Positions 16,646 through 24,139 of a DNA stretch of 35,783 nt are shown here, in pieces (positions within the stretch are counted from its first letter, which is position 1; each line of letters opens with the position of its first letter). The stretch covers positions 1 through 35,783 of the forward strand of contig JAXDRV010000004.1 in assembly GCA_034090805.1 (NCBI GenBank). Direction: 5' to 3'. The position numbers were made by a program, and so were the translations under genes. The DNA comes from Ornithomonoglobus_A sp034090805 (GTDB lineage Bacteria > Bacillota > Clostridia > UBA1381). The notes under the pieces are model-generated. The model had not been told where the DNA came from and did not search any database. It was given only the letters and a program-made list of their open reading frames with translations.

Positions 16646-17950
16646 TTGCCCGAAAATATGAATAAGGTTAAAATAATAGGAGCCGGACTGGCCGGCTGTG
16701 AGGCTGCGTGGCAGCTTGTAAAAGCCGGCATACCGGTCGAGCTTCATGAAATGAAGCCGCAGAAATATTCGCCCGCACACAGCATGGAGGGATTTGCCGA
16801 GCTTGTATGCTCAAATTCGCTTAAAGCCGAAAGAGTGGAAAATGCCTGCGGACTTCTCAAGGAGGAAATGCGGCGATTTGATTCGATTATGATGCAGGCG
16901 GCGGACGTGTCAAGAGTCCCTGCTGGAGGTGCTTTGGCGGTTGACAGAGAGAGGTTTTCGGAATATATAACCGAAAAGCTGAAAAATCATCCGCTTGTAA
17001 GCGTTGTATACGGAGAGGTAACGGAAATAAATCCCGATGAATATACCGTAATCGCAACGGGGCCGCTGACGTCTGACGGACTGTCAAAGGAAATATCAAG
17101 ACTGACAGGCTGTGACGAGCTTTACTTTTACGATGCGGCTGCACCTATTGTTACGGAGGAAAGCATAGATAAAAGCCGTGTGTTCAGGGCAGCACGCTAC
17201 GACAGGGGTACAGCAGATTATATAAACTGCCCAATGACGAAAGAAGAATACGAAAGCTTTTACGAGGAACTTATAAATGCCGAAACCGCACCGCTTAAGG
17301 AATTTGAAAACAGCAGTGTTTTTGAAGGATGTATGCCGGTTGAGGTTATGGCGAAAAGAGGAAAGGAAACGCTTACCTTCGGACCGCTCAAGCCGGTAGG
17401 ACTTGTAAATCCGAAAACAGGACGTGACGACGCATACGCAGTCGTTCAGCTCAGACAGGATAACAGCGAGGGTACGTTATACAACCTTGTGGGTTTTCAG
17501 ACGAATCTGAAGTGGGGAGAGCAAAAACGTGTGTTTTCAATGATACCGGGGCTTGAAAATGCGGAGTTTGTGCGTTACGGAGTCATGCACAGAAACACAT
17601 ATATAAATTCGCCCAAGCTGCTCGATAAGTATTACAGAATGAAAAAATTCCCGAAGCTGTTCTTTGCAGGACAGATAACAGGCGTTGAGGGATATGTGGA
17701 GAGTGCCTCAAGCGGTCTGCTTGCGGGATATAATCTTGCGGCTCTGATTAACGGTATGCCGATGCATGAGCCTGATTCGAGGACGTGTATAGGTGCTTTG
17801 GCATTATATATATCAAATCCCGCAAACGACAAGCTCCAGCCGATGAACGCAAACTTCGGCATAATAGACGGACTTGATGTAAAAATCAAGAAAAAGGCAG
17901 ATCGTTATGCAAAAATCGCCGAAAGAGCGCTTAATGTACTGAAATATTAA
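16646..17950 (+). CDS. trmFO: Methylenetetrahydrofolate-tRNA (uracil-54-C5)-methyltransferase TrmFO
   Basis: 434 aa flavoprotein. The FAD-binding GAGLAGCEAAWQLVKAGI lies at the N-terminus. MEGFAELVCSNSLKAERVEN, GTADYINCPMTKEEY and LFFAGQITGVEGYVESASSG are family hallmarks. It makes ribothymidine 54 in tRNA using methylene-THF instead of S-adenosylmethionine. The start is TTG at 16646 with AGAGGTG 8 nt upstream; the next ATG, at 16658, is too far from that site. It lies in the dprA-topA-trmFO operon. Confidence 0.96.
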   Translation: MPENMNKVKIIGAGLAGCEAAWQLVKAGIPVELHEMKPQKYSPAHSMEGFAELVCSNSLKAERVENACGLLKEEMRRFDSIMMQAADVSRVPAGGALAVDRERFSEYITEKLKNHPLVSVVYGEVTEINPDEYTVIATGPLTSDGLSKEISRLTGCDELYFYDAAAPIVTEESIDKSRVFRAARYDRGTADYINCPMTKEEYESFYEELINAETAPLKEFENSSVFEGCMPVEVMAKRGKETLTFGPLKPVGLVNPKTGRDDAYAVVQLRQDNSEGTLYNLVGFQTNLKWGEQKRVFSMIPGLENAEFVRYGVMHRNTYINSPKLLDKYYRMKKFPKLFFAGQITGVEGYVESASSGLLAGYNLAALINGMPMHEPDSRTCIGALALYISNPANDKLQPMNANFGIIDGLDVKIKKKADRYAKIAERALNVLKY

Positions 17951-17978
17951 AACAAAAAAATGAAAGGAAATATTTATC

Positions 17979-18575
17979 ATGAACAAAAAATTATTATCAT
18001 TGCTGCTTGCAGCTATATTGACGTTTGCCGCTGCCGGCTGCGGCGCAAAAAAGACTTCCAAATCGGCTCTTACGGGTGACGGAGCGGAGTCCGTACAAAA
18101 GGCAGACAACAAAACAGAAGAAAAAGCAGATGAAGAAAAAGCAGATAAAAAAACAGATAACAACAAAAAATCAGAGCAAAAGGATAAAAACACCGAAACA
18201 AAATCCGAAACAAAATCTGACAGCAACGCTGCGGAAAGCTCCTCCAACAATGCACCAGGCAATTCGACAATCTCGGAAAGCTCCGAGGAACAGGTAAAGG
18301 TAACCCCGACATTTATGCTTTTTGTTTCAAAAAGTGATAAGGATTACGATAAGGTAATGAAAAACGTTGAGGAGCTTAAAAAGGAAAACGGAGATAAGGT
18401 GAAATTTGATATTGTTGACGTGGACGAAAATCCCGATGCCAAGAAAAACTTCCCTGTAGAAAATCAGACGCCTGCGCTTATAATGCTCAATACCTCAAAC
18501 GATATATGTGCATTTGAATTTAAGATAAGCGACATGAATAAAATGAAATCCGCAATAGATAAGGCATTTGAATAA
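17979..18575 (+). CDS. Secreted lipoprotein with a cysteine-less thioredoxin-like domain
   Basis: 198 aa. A lipoprotein signal peptide ends in AAAGC (Cys21 is the lipidated residue). Residues 25-105 are a highly charged Lys/Glu/Asp/Ser/Asn linker of low complexity. The C-terminal 90 residues (TPTFMLFVSKSDKDYDKVMK, then VKFDIVDVDENPDAKKNFPV, NQTPALIML) follow the thioredoxin beta-alpha-beta order with the cis-Pro position (TP). The usual WCxxC is replaced by SKSDKDY, so no redox activity is expected. A role as an envelope chaperone or sensor is a guess. GAAAGGAA precedes the ATG. Confidence 0.8.
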   Translation: MNKKLLSLLLAAILTFAAAGCGAKKTSKSALTGDGAESVQKADNKTEEKADEEKADKKTDNNKKSEQKDKNTETKSETKSDSNAAESSSNNAPGNSTISESSEEQVKVTPTFMLFVSKSDKDYDKVMKNVEELKKENGDKVKFDIVDVDENPDAKKNFPVENQTPALIMLNTSNDICAFEFKISDMNKMKSAIDKAFE

Positions 18576-18596
18576 AATATACGGAGGTATGCCCGA

Positions 18597-20498
18597 ATGT
18601 TAGGTACGGTAATATACATATATTTTCTGTTCCTCGGCTTTTTGTATTCCAATGAGCTGTTTAAGGAAAAGGATATGTATTTCAGGATATATACAGGCGC
18701 TGTATTCGGAAATGTTTTGCTTATGGCGGGGATAGTGCCGTTTGCCTTTATTTTGGGATTTTCTTATTCGGCGCATATTATTTTAATGATAGCTTCGGTG
18801 CTGCCGTATGCTGTGCTTAAATTAAAGCGCAGGGAACGTTTTATCGAAATAAACACCGGCGGCACTGAAACGCTTGACCTTAAGGTTTTGGTATGCCTTA
18901 TTTTACCGGTGTCGCTTGTTATATGGATTTTGATGACAAATCATATTCTTGCGCCGTATGAGGGCGGCGGTGTTGCAAGCGGTCAATGCACCTATGGGGA
19001 TCTACAGATGCACCTCGGCTTTGTGACGAGTATTGCCGAACAACGAAAATTCCCTCCGGAATATGCGTTTTTGGCGGGCGAGAGATTAAATTATCCGTTT
19101 TTTGCTGATATGCTGTCGTCGAGTCTGTACCTGTTCGGCACTCCGCTCCGGTGGGCGGTGCTGATACCGAGCTATGTGCTTTCGCTGCTGCTTGTGAGCG
19201 GGTTTTATATGCTTGCATACAGAATAACGTCAAAAAAATCCGCCGCAGTTATCGCTGTAATACTGTTTTTCATAAACGGCGGCTTCGGATTTGCGTATTT
19301 CCTTGACGGAGCAAAGGCGGACAGTGCCGCATTTACAAGGATTTTTACGGATTATTATCACACTCCGACAAATTATAACGAAATGAATATCCGCTGGTCA
19401 AATACCATATGCGATATGATTATTCCTCAGCGGACGACCATGGCAGGGTGGTGCATGATAATACCGTGCATATATCTTATGCTTGACGCAATTCGTGACA
19501 GGTCAAAAAAGACGTTTCTGATACTCGGCGTTCTTGCGGGGTGTATGCCGATGATACACACACATTCATTTCTTGCACTCGGTATGATAAGTGCAGTAAT
19601 GCTTGTGATAGACCTTGCTGCCGCCGATGATAAAAAAAGCTGCTTTATAAGCTGGCTTTATTACGGAATACCGGCACTTGCACTTGCTTTGCCGCAGCTC
19701 GTTTTCTGGACGTTTTCCCAAACATCGGGCAACGACTCGTTTTTGAATTTCCACTGGAACTGGGTAAACCGAAATGATCCGTACCTTTGGTTTTATATCA
19801 AAAACTGGGGAGTGGTGTTTCTGCTTGCCGTTCCTGCATTCTTTAACGCAGACAAAGAAAAAAGAAATCTGTTTGCCGCCGGTGCGTTTATATTTTTCAT
19901 GGCTGAAATCATACAATTCCAGCCCAATGAATATGATAACAACAAGCTGTTTTATATCACGTATATGATAACGGTTATAATTGTCAGCGGATTTATGTGC
20001 GAGATTTACGAAAAGCTTAAGAGTATAAAGCTAAGAGCGTATTTTGCGGTGCTTGCGATAGCCGCTGCCACGCTTTCGGGAGTGCTGACCATAGGACGGG
20101 AATACGTTTCGGGAGGACAGTATCAGACCTTTACGGAAAACGATATGAAGACGGCGGAATATATAAAGAAAAACATTCCCGCCGATGCTGTGGTGCTGAC
20201 GGGAACGGATCACATAAATCCGGTTGTCACGCTTGCCGGAAGAACGATATATGTAGGTTCGTCGCTTTATGTGCATTTCCACGGCTTCGGTAACGAATAC
20301 GGCAAACGCAGCGAGGAAGCGGCTGCGGCATATTCCGGAACGGCGGACGATATGCTTGCTTTCTGCCGTGAAAAGGGTATATCGTATGTGTATATCAGCG
20401 ACAGAGAACGCCGCAGCATGGGAGCCTCCGATACCGCTGCCGCAAAGCTTGAGCAGGTATATTCGGTCGGCACCAACATATTGTATAAGGTAAATTAA
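18597..20498 (+). CDS. Large polytopic membrane protein, GT-C glycosyltransferase-like
   Basis: 633 aa with about twelve membrane helices in the first 480 residues and a C-terminal soluble extracytoplasmic domain of about 130 residues (QTFTENDMKTAEYIKKNI onward). The first large loop reads YGDLQMHLGFVTSIAEQRKF, with an Asp and His as in GT-C transferases that use lipid-linked sugars. The C-terminal domain fits the soluble part of such enzymes. Substrate and product are unknown. CGGAGG lies 10 nt before the ATG. It lies 21 bp after the lipoprotein gene and 29 bp before hisS. Confidence 0.75.
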   Translation: MLGTVIYIYFLFLGFLYSNELFKEKDMYFRIYTGAVFGNVLLMAGIVPFAFILGFSYSAHIILMIASVLPYAVLKLKRRERFIEINTGGTETLDLKVLVCLILPVSLVIWILMTNHILAPYEGGGVASGQCTYGDLQMHLGFVTSIAEQRKFPPEYAFLAGERLNYPFFADMLSSSLYLFGTPLRWAVLIPSYVLSLLLVSGFYMLAYRITSKKSAAVIAVILFFINGGFGFAYFLDGAKADSAAFTRIFTDYYHTPTNYNEMNIRWSNTICDMIIPQRTTMAGWCMIIPCIYLMLDAIRDRSKKTFLILGVLAGCMPMIHTHSFLALGMISAVMLVIDLAAADDKKSCFISWLYYGIPALALALPQLVFWTFSQTSGNDSFLNFHWNWVNRNDPYLWFYIKNWGVVFLLAVPAFFNADKEKRNLFAAGAFIFFMAEIIQFQPNEYDNNKLFYITYMITVIIVSGFMCEIYEKLKSIKLRAYFAVLAIAAATLSGVLTIGREYVSGGQYQTFTENDMKTAEYIKKNIPADAVVLTGTDHINPVVTLAGRTIYVGSSLYVHFHGFGNEYGKRSEEAAAAYSGTADDMLAFCREKGISYVYISDRERRSMGASDTAAAKLEQVYSVGTNILYKVN

Positions 20499-20527
20499 AA
20501 TATTAAATTACGGAAAGGACATTCACA

Positions 20528-21832
20528 ATGGAAAAAATAAAACCAAGGACTCTTACGGGATTTATGGAGCTGTTGCCCAAAGAACAAATCGAATTTGACA
20601 GATTTATTGAGATACTGCGTAAAAGCTATATAAAATACGGCTTTTATCCGCTTGATACTCCTGTTCTTGAAAGCTCGTCGGTGCTGCTTGCAAAGGCGGG
20701 CGGAGAAACGGAAAAACAGATTTACCGTTTCAAAAAAGGCGATACCGACCTTACAATGCGCTTTGACCTCACAGTCCCACTTGCAAAATACGTGGCACTT
20801 AATTATAACGAGCTTAATTTTCCTTTTAAGCGCTATCAGATAGGCAAGGTATACAGAGGCGAGCGTGCGCAGAAAGGACGCTTCCGTGAGTTCTATCAGG
20901 CTGATATAGACATCATAGGCGACGGAGAGCTGAGCATAATTCACGATGCGGAAATTCCTGCGATCATATACGATATTTTTTCCACTCTCGGCATAGGCGG
21001 TTTTAAAATCCGCATAAACAACAGAAAGCTTCTTACAGGATTTTTTGAAATTAAAAACCTGTCCGATAAAACCGAGGACGTGCTGAGAATTATCGATAAG
21101 CTTGATAAAATCGGACCTGAAAAGGTAACTGCGGAGCTAAGCTCCATAGGTGTTGACAGTGCCGAGGATATTTTGAATTTTGTAAACACAAGCGGTACAA
21201 ACAGCGAAATAATAGCAGCAGCGGAAAAATACCATTCTCAGAACGATACCTTTGATACAGGTCTTGATGAATTGAAAACGGTTTCTGAAATGATAGCGAT
21301 GTTCGGTGTTCCGGAGGAAAATTTTGTTATTGATTATTCAATAGCAAGAGGACTTGATTATTATACGGGAACGGTTTATGAAACGATCATAACCGATCAT
21401 CCTGAGTTCGGCAGCGTATGCTCCGGCGGACGATATGATAATCTTGCCGAATTTTACACCGATAAAAAGCTGCCGGGAGTAGGAATATCCATAGGCGCAA
21501 CAAGACTTTTCAGCGTATTGAAGGAAACGGGATTTTTTGGTTTTGAAAAAACCTCGCCCATAGACGCACTTATAATACCCATGACGGAAAATATAGGCTA
21601 TTGCATACAGGCGATGACACGTCTCAGAAATTCCGGAGTAAAAGCGCAGGTGTATTTTGAAAATAAAAAGCTTAAAAAGAAGATGAATTACGCAAACAAA
21701 ATAAACGCTCCGTATGCGGTACTTATCGGCGATGATGAGATAAGCGAGAATAAGCTTGCCGTTAAAAATCTCGAAACCGGTGAACAACAGGTATGTACCG
21801 CCGAGGAGGCTGCCAAAATTATACTCGGCTGA
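20528..21832 (+). CDS. hisS: Histidyl-tRNA synthetase
   Basis: 434 aa class II synthetase. Motif 2 lies in YQIGKVYRGERAQKGRFREF. The histidine-specific signature is ARGLDYYTGTVYE. CSGGRYDNLAEFY and GVGISIGATRLF give motif 3. A C-terminal anticodon-binding domain (IDALIIPMTENIGYCIQAMT onward) is present, which separates HisS from the regulatory paralogue HisZ. AAAGGA precedes the ATG. It is closed by a strong bidirectional terminator. Confidence 0.94.
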   Translation: MEKIKPRTLTGFMELLPKEQIEFDRFIEILRKSYIKYGFYPLDTPVLESSSVLLAKAGGETEKQIYRFKKGDTDLTMRFDLTVPLAKYVALNYNELNFPFKRYQIGKVYRGERAQKGRFREFYQADIDIIGDGELSIIHDAEIPAIIYDIFSTLGIGGFKIRINNRKLLTGFFEIKNLSDKTEDVLRIIDKLDKIGPEKVTAELSSIGVDSAEDILNFVNTSGTNSEIIAAAEKYHSQNDTFDTGLDELKTVSEMIAMFGVPEENFVIDYSIARGLDYYTGTVYETIITDHPEFGSVCSGGRYDNLAEFYTDKKLPGVGISIGATRLFSVLKETGFFGFEKTSPIDALIIPMTENIGYCIQAMTRLRNSGVKAQVYFENKKLKKKMNYANKINAPYAVLIGDDEISENKLAVKNLETGEQQVCTAEEAAKIILG

Positions 21833-21888
21833 TAGGTAAATATTCACTGTCGTGACTCGCTCCGATAAAGAAAATATAAAGATATATT

Positions 21889-21924
21889 AAAGCCGCTGCA
21901 CTATGGTTTAATGCAGCGGCTTTT
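21889..21924. terminator. Bidirectional terminator between hisS and the CpXC gene
   Basis: Perfect 12-bp stem (21889-21900 with 21912-21923) with an 11-nt loop, ending in TTTT on the plus strand and TTTAATAT on the minus strand. Confidence 0.9.
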
Positions 21925-21926
21925 CT

Positions 21927-22601
21927 TTATCTCTGAATATTATTAAATCCGTTTAAAATCCTTGACGCATAGAAATTATCCACCATTTCCCAATTAAAGC
22001 TGTACGGCTTGACTCCCGACTCCATAACCTGCTTATGCACAGTATCGTATGTAACCATAGGCACTCTGCACGTGTAGATTTTTTCTTCTTTACGGTCACG
22101 AACCATAAATTCAAGCTCATCTCCGTCCTTTTTGCCCAGCCTGCATTCCCGCTGACCGGCAGTGTCGGGATCCTGTGATAAAATCATTATTTTAAGCACC
22201 TCAACAACCTTATCGTTAAGCTCTGCATCAAAAGCAATGATTTTTTCCATTAAATCGTTTATGTTTGTGATAAACCTCAAATTATATCCCTCAAGCTTTT
22301 TCAGCTCCCCGGATTCCTCTGATGTTTCAATTACCTTTTCAAAAAGCTCCTGCGCTTCTGCCGGGTCATCGCAGGGCGAGAACGAAAACAGCAGCTTTTT
22401 ATCAATGTCATGGTACAATAACGCATTCGGCATAAGCGCTCTGTAGCCGCATGAGCCGCATACAAAGAAATTCACCCGCCCCGAAAGCAAATCCTTTTTC
22501 AAATCGGGACTGTCATGTGCAGTTATCATGTTCCATATCGTAACGTCATTCTGCTGCCCGCACTTGGGGCAGGGGAGTGTTTGTTTTGAATTTATACTCA
22601 T
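21927..22601 (-). CDS. CpXC-domain zinc-ribbon protein
   Basis: 224 aa. The N-terminus has CPKCG (11-15) and CGSCG (about 48-52), a four-Cys zinc site typical of the CpXC family. A helical region (DDPAEAQELFEKVIETSEES onward) and a C-terminal domain follow. The family has no established function. The gene lies 16 bp after hydE, and its AAAGG sits next to the hydE stop, so the two are cotranscribed. The pairing might hint at a link to metal-cofactor or radical-SAM work, but this is not established. Confidence 0.85.
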   Translation of the reverse strand: MSINSKQTLPCPKCGQQNDVTIWNMITAHDSPDLKKDLLSGRVNFFVCGSCGYRALMPNALLYHDIDKKLLFSFSPCDDPAEAQELFEKVIETSEESGELKKLEGYNLRFITNINDLMEKIIAFDAELNDKVVEVLKIMILSQDPDTAGQRECRLGKKDGDELEFMVRDRKEEKIYTCRVPMVTYDTVHKQVMESGVKPYSFNWEMVDNFYASRILNGFNNIQR

Positions 22602-22617
22602 TTTTTTCAGCCTTTCT

Positions 22618-23625
22618 TTAATCTATTTTTGAATTGCCAATACTCATATCAATTTTCATTCCGACACTTTCGGCGCGGCGGGAAAGCTCCTTAAGTCCGT
22701 CCGCAGCCTCAGCTCCGCTTGAAATTTTATTGTCATAGAGTGCATAATCGCTTCGGTGAACAGGAGGCGACAAATTGGGCATAACAACATTTGCCCCCGC
22801 CAAAAAACCTCTTTCCCGCCCGTCCGGAGCGATTGTACCCAGAGCTGTTGTGGACGGCAGCAGCACCTTAGGCAAAATTATCCTCGTAAGCGCAAGCATG
22901 GTAAGCGTAAGCTCAAGCGTGCCGTTTTTAAAGTCTGCAAATCTGCTGTCCTTCTGTGCGATAAACGGTCCTATTCCCACCATATGCGGCTGGAGCTCGT
23001 TTAAAAATATCAGATCCTCCGCCAGATTTTCATAGGTCTGGTAAGGTGAACCGACCATAAATCCCGCTCCTGTCTGAAAGCCGAGCTCCTTTAAATCATA
23101 AAGACAGCGCTTCCTGTTTTTCAGCGAAAGAACGCCTGGATGCAGCTTGGAATAATGCTCCTCATTTGCCGTTTCATGACGAAGCAAATATCTGTCCGCA
23201 CCGGCTTTTTTCAGCTCCGCATACTCCGAGCGCGGCTTTTCTCCGACTGAAACAGTCACGGCGCAGTCGGGATAGCGGCTTTTAATGGAGGATACAAGCC
23301 CGCACAGACGCTTTATGTCAAAATATGCGTCCTCGCCGCCTTGCAGAACAAATGTCTTAAATCCAAGCTTATAGCCTGTATCGCAGCAGCTTAAAATTTC
23401 TTCTTCGGTTAATCTGTAGCGGTGTGCATTTTTGTTTCCGCAGCGTATGCCGCAGTAATAGCAGTCATTTTTACAGTAATTTGTAAATTCTATAAGCCCT
23501 CGTACAAAAATCCCGTTCCCGTAGTTGTCAAGCTTTGTATCAAGAGCCTTTTTCAGAAGCTTTTCGGAGGGTATGCGTGCGTTTTCTTCTATAAACTCCG
23601 CAAGCTCCGCTTTTGATATATTCAT
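22618..23625 (-). CDS. hydE: [FeFe]-hydrogenase maturase HydE (radical SAM)
   Basis: 335 aa radical SAM TIM barrel. C51, C55 and C58 (CKNDCYYC) bind the catalytic 4Fe-4S cluster. IEFTNYCKN, RYRLTEEEIL, LQGGEDAYFD, GFMVGSPYQT and NVVMPNLSPP fit HydE. HydE helps to build the dithiolate bridge of the H-cluster. hydF and hydG are not in the window, and PylB/BioB-type relatives are the main alternative. The ATG at 23625 has GGAG 10 nt upstream; a TTG at 23634 gives three more residues. A promoter and hairpin lie directly upstream. Confidence 0.88.
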   Translation of the reverse strand: MNISKAELAEFIEENARIPSEKLLKKALDTKLDNYGNGIFVRGLIEFTNYCKNDCYYCGIRCGNKNAHRYRLTEEEILSCCDTGYKLGFKTFVLQGGEDAYFDIKRLCGLVSSIKSRYPDCAVTVSVGEKPRSEYAELKKAGADRYLLRHETANEEHYSKLHPGVLSLKNRKRCLYDLKELGFQTGAGFMVGSPYQTYENLAEDLIFLNELQPHMVGIGPFIAQKDSRFADFKNGTLELTLTMLALTRIILPKVLLPSTTALGTIAPDGRERGFLAGANVVMPNLSPPVHRSDYALYDNKISSGAEAADGLKELSRRAESVGMKIDMSIGNSKID

Positions 23626-23645
23626 ACAAATCAATCTCCAAACAA

Positions 23646-23680
23646 ATATACCGCCGCATACACACTGTACGGCGGTATAT
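23646..23680 (-). promoter_or_regulatory. Perfect 11-bp dyad at the hydE transcription start
   Basis: ATATACCGCCG (23646-23656) and its exact complement (23670-23680) flank a 13-nt loop. The dyad begins 3 bp below the -10 box, so the predicted start near 23676 falls inside one arm. It may be an operator over +1 or a 5' mRNA hairpin. Confidence 0.55.
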
Positions 23681-23682
23681 CT

Positions 23683-23711
23683 ATTATACTACATTTTTCT
23701 CCGATTTGCAA
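23683..23711 (-). promoter_or_regulatory. Sigma-A promoter of hydE
   Basis: On the minus strand, TTGCAA (23706-23711), a 17-bp spacer and TATAAT (23683-23688), upstream of the dyad and of hydE. Confidence 0.75.
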
Positions 23712-23913
23712 TCTCTAAATTTAATTTTTCGCACATATTCAGAAATTGTCTGCGCATCAAAAAGCACCTGTCTGCCATGCGTATCAGCCTGCGTGAGGTG
23801 AGAGGCGTCCCACGAACCGCATATCTTGCCGTACACCGGCTGAAGCTCCCGACGTAAACCTCGGTAAAAATTCCGTAAATAAAAATCATTAAAGATGACA
23901 AAAATATTCGCAT
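23689..23913 (-). CDS. Possible small membrane protein upstream of hydE
   Basis: 74 aa. A single hydrophobic N-terminal helix (MRIFLSSLMIFIYGIFTEVY) is followed by an Arg-rich tail ending in NLEIANRRKM. The start is supported by a strong GGAGGG 9 nt upstream. I recognise no family. The 3' end carries the hydE promoter, which argues that the reading frame may be partly decayed or not functional. Other frames across 23640-23950 lack ribosome binding sites. Confidence 0.4.
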   Translation of the reverse strand: MRIFLSSLMIFIYGIFTEVYVGSFSRCTARYAVRGTPLTSRRLIRMADRCFLMRRQFLNMCEKLNLEIANRRKM

Positions 23914-24048
23914 ATCATTTACCCTCCGATTTAATAATTGTATTATCTGCACAGCAAAAATATCATAACCGTTGTAATTTCTGCGGTAATTTCATTTTTT
24001 TGACGCCACATGAAATATTATTGTAATATAACGGCAATGTATTTGTAA

Positions 24049-24077
24049 TTGCATTTTCTATATATATGCGTTATAAT
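24049..24077 (+). promoter_or_regulatory. Sigma-A promoter of the nrdDG operon
   Basis: TTGCAT (24049-24054), 17-bp spacer, TATAAT (24072-24077), 62 bp before the nrdD ATG. The spacer contains CTATATATATG, a possible degenerate second NrdR box. Confidence 0.8.
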
Positions 24078-24095
24078 ACTAAATGTACGTCACAT

Positions 24096-24113
24096 ACCAC
24101 AATATATAGTGGT
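24096..24113. promoter_or_regulatory. NrdR box upstream of nrdD
   Basis: ACCACAATATATAGTGGT fits the NrdR consensus of the ACACwATATATwGTGT type, with matched outer bases. NrdR is the ATP/dATP-sensing zinc-finger repressor of ribonucleotide reductase genes. The box lies between the start point and the ribosome binding site. Confidence 0.85.
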
Positions 24114-24139
24114 GCAAATTACAGGAGGGTTAATAAACC

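Noticed and set aside
23525..23857. Plus-strand open frame of 110 codons opposite hydE and its upstream region
   Set aside because: No ribosome binding site or recognisable motif, and it crosses the hydE promoter and dyad on the other strand.
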